Shown here piece after piece: positions 38,890-47,520 of a DNA stretch of 64,000 nucleotides. Position 1 is the first letter of the stretch. Every line of letters begins with the position of its first letter. A program made the position numbers and the translations under genes. The stretch covers positions 1-64,000 of the forward strand of contig JAPOVL010000045.1 of assembly GCA_026708115.1 (NCBI GenBank), in the 5' to 3' direction. This DNA comes from Chloroflexota bacterium. Its GTDB lineage: Bacteria; Chloroflexota; Anaerolineae; Aggregatilineales; Phototrophicaceae. A model generated the notes under the pieces. The model did no database searches and was not told the DNA's origin. It saw only the letters and a list, made by a program, of their open reading frames with translations.

Positions 38890-39216
38890 TGAAACCTCCT
38901 TGAACTATTCTGCAACATTACGTATATCACAAGACCGAGTAATCGTTAAGCTTCTTGAACATAATTGTTGCAATTTATATGAAGTTTTTATGTTTCGTAG
39001 TGCGTGTGCTTTGCGCGGGCCTTAGGCGCGATAGATAATGCGCTTCCGCCCGCAACCACGCGAGTCATAACAAATACGATCGAGAAAGCCATGGCCGCCG
39101 CCGCGAACATGGACAACAGACCGCGAAAACAGCAGCGGGCGACCTGATAGGTCGCCCCTACATTACGTAGCGAATTGTGGATTGGGGATTCTGCCAGACG
39201 CAGGCTGGCCGCGTCT
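38890..39216. other. 327-bp spacer with decayed copA 3'-end duplicate and a palindrome
   Basis: The stretch 39046-39112 resembles, at about 75-80% by eye, the 3' end of the adjacent copper ATPase gene (39232-39310). Its minus-strand translation gives MFAAAAMAFSIVFVMT versus MFAAAAMAFSSVFVVT in CopA. It is followed by GGGCGACCT...AGGTCGCCCCTAC at 39137-39161. The duplicate is not a functional gene. The region nearer the nuclease is AT-rich and empty. Confidence 0.6.
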
Positions 39217-41664
39217 TTAGGAAGCCAGCCGCGCCCCACGCAACCGCAGCGAGTTCGTCACAACGAACACGCTCGAGAAGGCCATCGCCGCCGCCGCGAA
39301 CATGGGCACCAGGCCGCCCAGCATGGCCACCGGAATCAGCACGATGTTGTAGATGAAAGCCCAGAAGAGGTTCTCATAAATCGTGCGCATGGTCCGCCGG
39401 CTGAGATCCAGGGCGGTCACGACGGCGGTCATGTCGCCGCTGACCAGGGTGACGTCGCCGGCTTCGATGGCGATATCGGTGCCGGTGCCGATGGCGAAGC
39501 CGACATCAGCGCTGGCCAGCGCCGGCGCGTCATTGATGCCGTCTCCCACCATGCCCACCTTTTCGCCTTGGTCTTGCAAGTCCGTGACGACCGCCGCTTT
39601 GTCGGCCGGCAGCACATCGGCATAGACGCGCTCAATGCCCACTGCCTGGGCGATGGCCTTTGCTGTGCCTTGATTGTCGCCGGTGATCATGGCCACATCG
39701 AGTCCGCGCGCTTTGAGGGCGGCGATGGCGGCGGGCGAGCTGGGCTTGAGCGGGTCGCCGATGCCCAGCGCGCCCATCAGGCGGCCGTCAACGGCGACCA
39801 GGGCGACCGTGCGCGCCTCGCGTCCCAAGCGATCGACATCTGCATCCAGCGCTGAGGTATCGACTTCGTTTTCCCGCATCAGCGCCGCGTTGCCGACGAG
39901 TACCGTTCGTCCGGCGATGGCTGCCTGAACGCCGCGGCCGGGCAGCGCCTCGAAGCTGTCGAGCGGCAGGGGGTTTAGCGCTTCCGCCGCCGCTTGGGCG
40001 AGCACGGCGGCGGCCAGGGGATGTTCGCTGCCGGCTTCGGCCGCTGCCGCGAAGCGCAAGACGGACTGCACGTCGCTGTCCGGCACCGGGATGACGTCGG
40101 TGACGGTCGGCTGACCGGCTGTGATGGTGCCGGTTTTGTCCAGCAGAATCGTGCTCAAGGCTTTGGTTTTTTCCAGCGATTCGCTGTTGCGGAAGAGGAT
40201 GCCGGATTCGGCGCCGCGCCCGGTGCCGACCATGATGGCGGTGGGCGTGGCCAAGCCTAGGGCGCAGGGGCAAGCGATCACGAGCACGGCGATCATGTTG
40301 AGAATGGCCGTCGGCAGATCGGCGCCGCCGATGGTGAGCCAGCCCACAAGCGTGATGATGGCGAGCACGATGACGAGCGGCACAAAGTAGGCCGAAACGC
40401 GATCGGCAATCGCTTGAATCGGCGCTTTGCTGCCTTGCGCCGCTTCCACCAGGCGGATGATTTGCCCCAGGACGGTGTCTTTGCCGACGCGTTGCGCTTC
40501 CGCGATCAAGCGCCCATGCTGATTGACCGTGCCGGCGATGATCTCGTCGCCAGCTTTCTTGTTCACCGGCATGCTCTCGCCGCTGAGCATGGATTCGTCC
40601 ACCGCCGAGCGGCCCTCGTTGACGATGGCGTCGACCGGGATGCGCTCGCCCGGCTTGATCAAGAGCAGGTCGCCCGGCGCCACGTCGTTGATGGGAATCG
40701 ACTTCTCTTTGCCATCGCTGAGAAGCGTGGCGGTTTTTGGCGCCAGCCCGATCAGTTTCTTGATGGCGGCGCTGGTGCGGCCCTTGGCACGCGCCTCCAG
40801 CAGCTTGCCCAGCGTGACCAGCGTGAGGATGACAGCGGTCGATTCGAAGTAATCCAGTTTGCCGACGACATCGGAGAAGCCGAACAGGATGCCCAGCAGG
40901 ACAATGATGCCATAGACATAAGCGGCGATCGAACCCATGGCAACCAGCACATCCATATTGGCGTGGCCGTGGTGCATCGACCGGCTCCCGCCGCTGAGGA
41001 ATTGCCCCCCCAGCATGAGCATGACAGGCGTGGCCAGCGCGCCGAAGATGAAGAGCCAGATGTCCTCCGTCAGGAAGGCGAAATTGTCCATTATGAAGGG
41101 AACCTGGTGCGCGAAGTGGCGCGCCATGCTCAGGATGGTCAGCGGGATGGTGAAGATAGCGCCGATTTTAACCAGGCGGGCCTGGCGATCAATTTCGGCT
41201 TGGCGGACGGCCGCTTCGTGATCCTCGGGCGCATCCGAGGCCGATGTGTCGATGACGCCGTAGCCGGCGTTTTCCACAGCTTTGACAAGATCGCCGCGGC
41301 GCGTCGCGCCCGGCAGGTAACTCACGCTCGCTTTTTCGCTGGCGAGATTGACATGGGCGCTGATGACGCCATCGGTCTTGTTGAGCGCGCGGCTGACATT
41401 CTTTTGGCACATGGCGCAGGTCATGCCGGTGATGGGCAAGTCGATACTGACTGTGGCGACGCCATAGCCGGATTTCTCGATCTGCGAAACCAGATCGCGC
41501 ATATCGACTTTACTGGCGTCATATTGAACGGCCGCCTTTTCTGTCGCCAGGTTCACGTGTACCTCGTCAACGCCATCGGCCTTGCGCAGGCCCTGTTCGA
41601 TATTATTGACGCACATGGCGCAGCTCATGCCGGTGACGGGCAGAGAGATTTCTTTAAGGGTCAT
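39217..41664 (-). CDS. copA: Copper-translocating P1B-type ATPase
   Basis: An 815-residue copper exporter of the cytoplasmic membrane. Two N-terminal HMA domains carry GMSCAMC and GMTCAMC. A short His-containing MHHGHANMD segment precedes the membrane core. The CPC transport motif lies in VIACPCALGLATPTA, the phosphorylation site is LLDKTGTITAGQPT and the hinge is GDGINDAPALASADVG. These assign it to the Cu(I) class. It lies 17 bp downstream of csoR and is transcribed with it from the palindromic operator at 41991. Confidence 0.96.
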   Translation of the reverse strand: MTLKEISLPVTGMSCAMCVNNIEQGLRKADGVDEVHVNLATEKAAVQYDASKVDMRDLVSQIEKSGYGVATVSIDLPITGMTCAMCQKNVSRALNKTDGVISAHVNLASEKASVSYLPGATRRGDLVKAVENAGYGVIDTSASDAPEDHEAAVRQAEIDRQARLVKIGAIFTIPLTILSMARHFAHQVPFIMDNFAFLTEDIWLFIFGALATPVMLMLGGQFLSGGSRSMHHGHANMDVLVAMGSIAAYVYGIIVLLGILFGFSDVVGKLDYFESTAVILTLVTLGKLLEARAKGRTSAAIKKLIGLAPKTATLLSDGKEKSIPINDVAPGDLLLIKPGERIPVDAIVNEGRSAVDESMLSGESMPVNKKAGDEIIAGTVNQHGRLIAEAQRVGKDTVLGQIIRLVEAAQGSKAPIQAIADRVSAYFVPLVIVLAIITLVGWLTIGGADLPTAILNMIAVLVIACPCALGLATPTAIMVGTGRGAESGILFRNSESLEKTKALSTILLDKTGTITAGQPTVTDVIPVPDSDVQSVLRFAAAAEAGSEHPLAAAVLAQAAAEALNPLPLDSFEALPGRGVQAAIAGRTVLVGNAALMRENEVDTSALDADVDRLGREARTVALVAVDGRLMGALGIGDPLKPSSPAAIAALKARGLDVAMITGDNQGTAKAIAQAVGIERVYADVLPADKAAVVTDLQDQGEKVGMVGDGINDAPALASADVGFAIGTGTDIAIEAGDVTLVSGDMTAVVTALDLSRRTMRTIYENLFWAFIYNIVLIPVAMLGGLVPMFAAAAMAFSSVFVVTNSLRLRGARLAS

Positions 41665-41681
41665 GTCTTCGTTCTCCCCAT

Positions 41682-41978
41682 TTAACTGTTGATCAGCTTC
41701 AAGATGCGCTGCAGGTCATCGACGGCGGCCTCGGGATCGGCGCGCAGATCCTGCTGCAAGCTGTTTGCGATATAGCAGTCAAAGAGATGATTGATCAAGC
41801 TGCTCATGCCCTTCTCAATCGTGCGGGCGCGCAGGACCCGCTCTTCACAGCTGCCGGAATCGGTCGCGATCAAGTCTTCCAGCGCGTTCAACTGTCCTTG
41901 AATGCGCTTGATCCGGTTGATGGTCTTGCTATTGTGCGTCGCGCGCCTTGATTTCTGTTGCATGATCATTTCTGCCAT
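41682..41978 (-). CDS. csoR: CsoR/DUF156-family copper-sensing repressor
   Basis: A 98-residue all-helical repressor. DUF156 proteins bind operator DNA when apo and release it on Cu(I) binding. Helix 1 carries INRIKRIQGQLNALEDLI. A cysteine follows in SGSCEERV, and helix 2 has HLFDC, giving a Cys...His-x3-Cys ligand set. The first Cys lies about 20 residues before the His, shorter than in classical CsoR (about 25), so it belongs to a variant subgroup. The gene precedes copA and follows a perfect palindrome, which supports autoregulation. The AAGGAAG ribosome site fixes the start at 41978. Confidence 0.9.
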   Translation of the reverse strand: MAEMIMQQKSRRATHNSKTINRIKRIQGQLNALEDLIATDSGSCEERVLRARTIEKGMSSLINHLFDCYIANSLQQDLRADPEAAVDDLQRILKLINS

Positions 41979-41990
41979 TTTGTCTTCCTT

Positions 41991-42012
41991 ATACCTATAC
42001 CCCTATAGGTAT
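41991..42012 (-). promoter_or_regulatory. CsoR-type operator palindrome
   Basis: A perfect 9-bp inverted repeat, ATACCTATA, four C residues, TATAGGTAT, begins 13 bp upstream of the csoR start codon. The TACC...GGTA arms and C-rich centre match known CsoR-family operators. A possible minus-strand promoter (TTGCGA, about 15 bp, GATAAT) lies just upstream, so repressor binding would block transcription or clearance. Confidence 0.82.
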
Positions 42013-42060
42013 ATATTATCACGACAACAATGGCATCGCAAGTCTTACGCCGAGGGGGGT

Positions 42061-43407
42061 TCAGCTATCGTCCGCGATGAGGGGCACGGCGCTGCACTTG
42101 CCGCCGGTGACGGTGGCGTCAATGCGGATCCAGACCTGATCCGCCAATTTCCACCAGAGCAAGTCGTCGGCGCCGATGGCGCGGGCTATTGGTTCGGCGC
42201 TTTCGCGATGTCCCATGACGGCGATGACGGGCGCATCTGGGTCGGGATGAGAGCGAATGTTGGCGCCAAAGGTGCCGGCTGTGATCTTGCAAGTCGCCTC
42301 GAGGGACATGCCTTCCAAGGGGCTTTGGCCGTCGCTGGGGCGCCTTGCTATGATCGTATAAGGATCCAAGCCGACGCGCGTGGGATAGTAGAGCGCGTCG
42401 ATTGGCAAGCTGAGCATGCGCTGGTAGTCATAGGCGCTGGGGGCGGCGGGGACCTCCGCGTAAATGGTACTGCCGTCTTCGGCCAGGCCCAGCGGGACTT
42501 GGGTATAGAAGCCGCTTTTCACGACGACCCCTGCCTCCGGCACGCTGATGGATGCCTCGCCGTCCAGGACGTAGATCGACATGCCGGCGTCGATCTGCGC
42601 TTGCAGGAAGACGGTGCCATTGAGGCGAATATCAAGTCCATTGAGCCAAAATTGACGCGGCGGCTGGAAGCGGTTCGACTGCAAGAGAATGCCGCTGTCG
42701 GCGGCGTCCGCGCAGGGCGCGTCGTCTATGCTGGTGCGGAAGTCGAAGGCTTGCCAGGGGGACCAGAGCGGGACGCCGGCGCTGTCGTCCGTGGCGTTTT
42801 GCAGCTGGCTAATTTCACCGGCAATCAGGTCTCGGCTGATCCAACCGACAATCTCCGGATCGGCATAGGCTTGAATCCAGGTGCCGTCTTGATTAAGTCC
42901 GATCGCTTTGAGAGCGCTGCGGCGCGCGAGCGTGCTGATGACTTGAGCGTCGGTATCGGGCGCGGCGCGCAGGTTGGCGCCCTGGGCGGCCGTCACCACT
43001 ATGTCCAGCAAAGGCGCCGGTAGCGACACCGGTAGCGGGGGGAAGAGCGCGACATCGCCAAAGGCCAGCAAGGCGACAGTCTGGGCTTCCAGGCTGTCGG
43101 CTGGATAAGCCTCGAACAAGATGCGCGCGGCGCCCCAGGTCTTGTCCTCGCTGCTGGTGCTGAACCAATCGACGCTGTTTGACGGGGTTTGGTGACCAGG
43201 CCGCGAGAATTCGACAGTCGCGACGTCTGGCAGCCGTGCAAGCGAGACGGTGGGATGGCCAAAACAGATTGAATCCGGCGCCTGCTCGGCGCAGGCGCTA
43301 GAGACGCTGCTCATGGCCTGGTTTTGCAAAGCCGGGCAGGAATTGTCTTGCCCCGCGGCAGCTGGGGTCAGCAACGATAGCATCAGGCTAACCAGAAGCA
43401 ATCTCAT
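42061..43407 (-). CDS. Secreted SH3b-domain protein with FecR-like middle
   Basis: A 448-residue exported protein with a signal peptide (MRLLLVSLMLSLLTPAAAG). One bacterial SH3 domain lies near residues 138-195 (AAQGANLRAAPDTDAQVIST, ending GWISRDLI). A FecR-like beta region follows near 255-325 (LNGTVFLQAQI, MSIYVLDGEASI). A second SH3-like domain forms the C terminus (AGTFGANIRSHPDPDAPVI). It recalls the protein at 1726-4230 in using SH3 domains on the outer surface, though the other domains differ. Six cysteines suggest disulfides in the exported form. A surface or wall-binding role is inferred. Confidence 0.82.
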   Translation of the reverse strand: MRLLLVSLMLSLLTPAAAGQDNSCPALQNQAMSSVSSACAEQAPDSICFGHPTVSLARLPDVATVEFSRPGHQTPSNSVDWFSTSSEDKTWGAARILFEAYPADSLEAQTVALLAFGDVALFPPLPVSLPAPLLDIVVTAAQGANLRAAPDTDAQVISTLARRSALKAIGLNQDGTWIQAYADPEIVGWISRDLIAGEISQLQNATDDSAGVPLWSPWQAFDFRTSIDDAPCADAADSGILLQSNRFQPPRQFWLNGLDIRLNGTVFLQAQIDAGMSIYVLDGEASISVPEAGVVVKSGFYTQVPLGLAEDGSTIYAEVPAAPSAYDYQRMLSLPIDALYYPTRVGLDPYTIIARRPSDGQSPLEGMSLEATCKITAGTFGANIRSHPDPDAPVIAVMGHRESAEPIARAIGADDLLWWKLADQVWIRIDATVTGGKCSAVPLIADDS

Positions 43408-43533
43408 CCGCTAGACGCCTCGCCATCTGCTTGCATCCGCAGCGCAGGAGATTGCGGCCGTCGCGCAGGTGCTCTCAAGGCGGACGCTAGCCAAGCATCC
43501 ATTTGCATGTGCCGCCGAGTCAAGGGCATGACC

Positions 43534-43938
43534 TCAAATCCGCTCATATAACTCCAGCAACACACCGGAAGCGCTTGCGGGATGAACAAAGGCGTAGCGC
43601 CTGCCGTCGCGTTCGCGGGCGACCTCGTTGATCAATTCAACGCCGCTATCACGCAAGGCTTGCAGCACACTATCGAGATCCGGCACTTCCAGGCAGAAAT
43701 GGTGCAGGCCAGGTCCGCGCTTGGCAAGGTACCTGGCGACGCCGCTATCGTCCGCGGTCGGCTGAATCAGTTCGAGATGGGAATCGCCCAGGTTGAGAAA
43801 GGCGACATCAACCCCTTCGTCGGTGATGGATTGCGTCCCCCCGGCCCGCGCCAGCCCAAGGGCGCCGCACCAGAAACCCAGTGCGTCATCGAGGCTGTCA
43901 ACTACCACTGCCAAGTGATTCAAAGCGATATCGGGCAT
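43534..43938 (-). CDS. mce: Methylmalonyl-CoA epimerase
   Basis: A 134-residue vicinal-oxygen-chelate protein: LNHLAVVVDSLDDALGFW with the first metal His, SHLELIQPTADDS, and GPGLHHFCLEVPDLDS with the second His. Glu near the C terminus (GVLLELYERI) completes the metal site. It interconverts the 2R and 2S forms of methylmalonyl-CoA between propionyl-CoA carboxylase (subunits at 61-64 kb) and methylmalonyl-CoA mutase. The ATG at 43938 gives the family N terminus. The IS982 end begins only about 50 bp upstream, so its native promoter region may have been displaced. Confidence 0.9.
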   Translation of the reverse strand: MPDIALNHLAVVVDSLDDALGFWCGALGLARAGGTQSITDEGVDVAFLNLGDSHLELIQPTADDSGVARYLAKRGPGLHHFCLEVPDLDSVLQALRDSGVELINEVARERDGRRYAFVHPASASGVLLELYERI

Positions 43939-43985
43939 GCAAAGCGCCCTTCTCTGGGACAGGTGATGCTTGTCCATTGAATGTT

Positions 43986-44711
43986 ACGTCTGATGTGAAA
44001 TTGAGTTGCCAAAAACGGGCCGATCTCCAAAATGGTAAGTATCGAAGCAACCATGTGGAGAGCCAGCCCGATGAACAGTATAGACGTTGAAACATTATTT
44101 ACCATCCTCTTTGTTGAGATACACGATTGGTATAAACAAAAAGGGCGACAATGGCTGAGGGCAAAGTTGGACGCCCAGCCAAGTTCAGTGATAGTGAGGG
44201 GATGACCTTGATGCTGGCATCAGGATTTCTGCCTTTTCCATCCGAGTCCCAGTATTTGAGTTATATCCGCGCCAATCATTATGCCTTGTTCCCCAAACTC
44301 TTGAGCCAAAGTCAATTCAATCGCCGCGCGCGTGGTTTGTGTTATCTAGTCGAAAAGATGCGCCGGGATTGGCTGCTGGAATTGCGAGTAGCGCAAACGG
44401 GGATCTACCTGATAGATACCAAACCCTTGCAAGTCTTGGGCTATAAACGCAGCAAGAAGCGCAGTGATTCTCGTGGTAGCGCTGGTTATGGATACTGTGC
44501 TAGTCGCAAGTTATACTATTTCGGTTATAAGCTGGTGATGGTAACAACGCCAGCGGGCATCCCGGTGGTATACGAACTGGTAGCCGCTCATATCGAAGAA
44601 CGCAAAGCGGCTGATACTGTGCTGGATTATCTGAGCCAGTCGCTAGTGATTGGGGACAAGGGCTTTCTCGGACAAGAGTGGCAAGCTCAGATACGGAACG
44701 TTATTTTCTGA
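43986..44711 (+). mobile_element. IS982-family element, truncated and frameshifted
   Basis: The first 124 bp match 51828-51951 with six differences, which defines the IS left end. A transposase starts at the ATG at 44071 (MNSIDVETLFTILF), runs to about 44145 and continues in another frame from 44151 (GRPAKFSDSEGMTL), so a frameshift lies at the AAAAAGGG tract. The catalytic core is clear: IDTKPLQVLGYKRSKK, GYGYCASRKLYYFGYK, and GDKGFLGQEW. The final catalytic Glu and about 70 C-terminal residues are missing, and the right end is absent. It is not functional as it stands. The phnW leader follows directly. Confidence 0.85.
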
Positions 44712-44792
44712 TAAATGGAGATATTGACTATTCAGTCGTATTTGCTTAGATTTTGTACAAAGTTTATTTGATTTCATATCTGGAGTCGCGCA

Positions 44793-45917
44793 TTGGCATC
44801 TCAAGATAAATTGCTATTTACACCGGGACCTTTGACAACAAGCGATACTGTAAAAGCGGCTTTAGTACGTGACTTGGGTTCGCGTGATACAGGCTTTATT
44901 CAAATTGTACGCGAAATTCGGCAAATGCTACTCGATTTGGGTGGTTTACAAGGCAATGAGGACTATACTGCGATTTTGATGCAAGGCAGTGGAACATTTG
45001 GTGTGGAAGCAGTCATTTCTTCTGTGATTCCACAAGAAAATGGCAAGCTCCTCGTAATTATCAATGGAGCATATGGTCGGCGTATTGCTGCAATGGCAAA
45101 AACCTTGCATATTCCGACGATGGAACTAAGCTACCCTGAAAATAGCGTGCCTGACTTAACAGAAATTGAAGAGACACTCCGCTTAAATGAGGCGATTACG
45201 CATGTTGCGGCGATCCACTGCGAGACAACAACAGGTCTACTCAATCCAATTGAAGATATAGGCAAAATTGTTGCGAAATACAATCGTGTTTACTTTGTAG
45301 ATGCTATGAGTAGTTTTGGTGCTGTTCCGATTAATATAGTCGATTCACAAATTTATTTTCTAGTATCTTCAGCGAATAAATGTATTGAAGGTCTTCCGGG
45401 TTTTTCCTTTGCAATTGCTCACAAAGAAACTCTTCTGCAAACAAAAGGTTACGCACGCAGTATGAGCCTTGATTTATTGGCACAATGGCAAGGTTTAGAG
45501 AAAAATGGGCAATTTCGCTTCACCCCCCCTGTTCAAACGCTGTTAGCATTCCATCAAGCACTAGTCGAAATACAAGAAGAAGGCAGTGTTGAAGGGCGTG
45601 GTAAACGTTATGCTGAAAACAACAAAATCATCATTGAAGGTATGAAAAAACTTGGTCTAGAACCTTATCTTGATATAGACACCCAGAGCTATATCATCAC
45701 GACCTTCCCTTATCCTGAGCATCCAAATTTCAATTTTGAGACTTTTTACAACAGCTTAAGCGATAAAGGCTTTGTTATTTATCCGGGTAAATTGACTCAG
45801 GCAGATTGCTTCCGTATCGGTAATATCGGGCGAATGAATGCCTCACATATGCACGGTTTGTTAGATGCAGTAGCGGCAACATTCGATGAAATGGAGATCG
45901 AATTAGTAAAGAACTAG
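44793..45917 (+). CDS. phnW: 2-aminoethylphosphonate--pyruvate transaminase
   Basis: A PLP enzyme that turns 2-aminoethylphosphonate plus pyruvate into phosphonoacetaldehyde plus alanine. The 374-residue protein begins with LLFTPGPLTTSDTVK, has QGSGTFGVEAVI, the cofactor Asp in FVDAMSSFG and the PLP-binding Lys in SSANKCIEGLPGF, all diagnostic of PhnW. Start is TTG at 44793 with TGGAG upstream. The gene is distinctly AT-richer than phnA and phnY downstream, so the cluster seems assembled from different sources. It sits between an IS982 remnant and phnA. Confidence 0.95.
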   Translation: MASQDKLLFTPGPLTTSDTVKAALVRDLGSRDTGFIQIVREIRQMLLDLGGLQGNEDYTAILMQGSGTFGVEAVISSVIPQENGKLLVIINGAYGRRIAAMAKTLHIPTMELSYPENSVPDLTEIEETLRLNEAITHVAAIHCETTTGLLNPIEDIGKIVAKYNRVYFVDAMSSFGAVPINIVDSQIYFLVSSANKCIEGLPGFSFAIAHKETLLQTKGYARSMSLDLLAQWQGLEKNGQFRFTPPVQTLLAFHQALVEIQEEGSVEGRGKRYAENNKIIIEGMKKLGLEPYLDIDTQSYIITTFPYPEHPNFNFETFYNSLSDKGFVIYPGKLTQADCFRIGNIGRMNASHMHGLLDAVAATFDEMEIELVKN

Positions 45918-46233
45918 ATATTTAGGCGAAGAATATGTCCAGTACAATGAATCGCAAACTTGCCCAATCCGATGGATGTGATGTCGCTCAGTGGTGAGCA
46001 ATTTTTCCGTGAGGGAGTAGGACCACTGATGTCCGGCGCATAACAAGTTCCACCGCCCGATGGCTATCGTTGTATGTGGGATTGTCATGACCATGGCGGA
46101 TGCAATCTCACATGTGCTAGTTACATTCCTTAGGGCCAGAGGGGCCAGGGCTGCGCTGGCCGAAACAGTGCTATCTGACCAAGAGAAACTCTCCGCTTAC
46201 TTGCGACTTGCCTAAACGCGAAGGAAACGTTTC
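45918..46233. other. 316-bp spacer between phnW and phnA
   Basis: No recognisable gene. An open reading frame of 42 codons (46087-46215, MTMADAISHVLVTFL...) has no evident homology to me and could be the tail of a lost gene. The phnA ribosome site (GAAGGAAA) is at the end. No terminator or repeat is obvious. Confidence 0.4.
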
Positions 46234-47481
46234 ATGCCAATCTCATCTTCTGTTGAGGCCAATAGTCGCACCTATGCCGCACTGCGGACCTGTGCCGTGG
46301 TCATCTGCCTCGATGGGTGCGAGCCTGCCTATCTTGATGTTACGATTGCCGACGGACGAATGCCGAATGTCGCTAGAATGCGCGCGAAAGGCACTGACCG
46401 GATTGCGCATTCGGTGATCCCATCCTTTACCAATCCAAACAACATGTCGATTGCCACCGGTCGCCCGCCGAGCGTGCATGGCATCTGCGGCAACTACCTC
46501 TATGAACCGGAAACTGGCCAAGAAGTGATGATGAACGACGTCAGGTTTCTACGTGCCCCGACATTGTTTTCGAAATATTATAAGGTAGGGGCACGCGTCG
46601 CTGTCGTCACTGCAAAGGATAAGCTCCGCGCCCTCTTGGGAGCCGGTCTCTCATTTGATGAAGATCGAGCAATCTGCTTTTCATCTGAACGCGCGGATAT
46701 CGCCACCAAAGCGGTCAATGGGATCGATGACGCCAGTGCCTGGCTCGGCCGTCCAGTGCCGGAAGTCTATTCAGGCGATCTATCGGAATTTGTTTTGGCA
46801 GCTGGTGTGAAGCTGCTCAAAGAGTGGACGCCGGATCTGATGTATCTGTCAACGACCGATTATATTCAGCATAAATTCGCTCCCGAAGCGCAAGGCGCTA
46901 AGGATTTTTATACCATGATCGATGGTTATGTCGGTCAACTAGACGCGATGGGCGCAGCGCTCGTTCTGACCGCGGATCACGGGATGAAGCCAAAGCATGA
47001 CACCAATGGCGCTCCAGCAGTGGTCTATATCCAGGATCTTCTTGATGAGTGGCTTGGCGCTGCCAACGCACGCGTCATCTTACCCATCACCGATCCGTAC
47101 GTCGTGCATCACGGTGCACTTGGGTCCTTCGCCACCGCATATCTTCCAGATGGTGCTGATGTGGCCAGCATCATGGCGCGTCTTGCAGCCATTGATGGCA
47201 TCATGGTCGTGATCGACCGTGAAGAGGCGGTGCGCCGATTTGAATTGCCTGCCGACCGTATCGGCGATATTGTCATTATCTCAGATGAGAACATGACTAT
47301 TGGCACCTCTGAAGAGCGGCATGATCTGGCGGCGCTAAAAGAACCGTTGCGCAGTCATGGTGGACTGACCGAGCAAGAGGTGCCTTTCATCGTCAACCGC
47401 CAGATCGATTTGCCGTCTGCACCCGAACTGCGCAATTTTGACGCGTTTTATTATGCGGCGCAAGCCGCTGGGCAGCAGTAA
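46234..47481 (+). CDS. phnA: Phosphonoacetate hydrolase
   Basis: A 415-residue alkaline-phosphatase-superfamily zinc enzyme that splits phosphonoacetate into acetate and phosphate. It has the first metal Asp in VVICLDGCEPAYLD, the nucleophilic Thr in SFTNPNNMSI, the metal pair in STTDYIQHKF and TADHGMKPKHD, and the last His in RSHGGLTEQEVPF. These match phosphonoacetate hydrolase rather than general nucleotide pyrophosphatases. The ribosome site is strong. It is followed 39 bp later by phnY, with similar composition, so they were probably acquired together. The phosphate released is the likely benefit. Confidence 0.93.
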   Translation: MPISSSVEANSRTYAALRTCAVVICLDGCEPAYLDVTIADGRMPNVARMRAKGTDRIAHSVIPSFTNPNNMSIATGRPPSVHGICGNYLYEPETGQEVMMNDVRFLRAPTLFSKYYKVGARVAVVTAKDKLRALLGAGLSFDEDRAICFSSERADIATKAVNGIDDASAWLGRPVPEVYSGDLSEFVLAAGVKLLKEWTPDLMYLSTTDYIQHKFAPEAQGAKDFYTMIDGYVGQLDAMGAALVLTADHGMKPKHDTNGAPAVVYIQDLLDEWLGAANARVILPITDPYVVHHGALGSFATAYLPDGADVASIMARLAAIDGIMVVIDREEAVRRFELPADRIGDIVIISDENMTIGTSEERHDLAALKEPLRSHGGLTEQEVPFIVNRQIDLPSAPELRNFDAFYYAAQAAGQQ

Positions 47482-47520
47482 TCGGTAATATTGAATATTA
47501 AATTCGCTAGGAGTTTTCAT

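Noticed and set aside
40414-41685. 423-codon plus-strand ORF
   Set aside because: Antisense shadow of copA; high GC third positions keep the frame open.
41902-43023. 373-codon plus-strand ORF
   Set aside because: It runs through the CsoR operator and antisense to the secreted SH3 protein; no ribosome site and no family resemblance.
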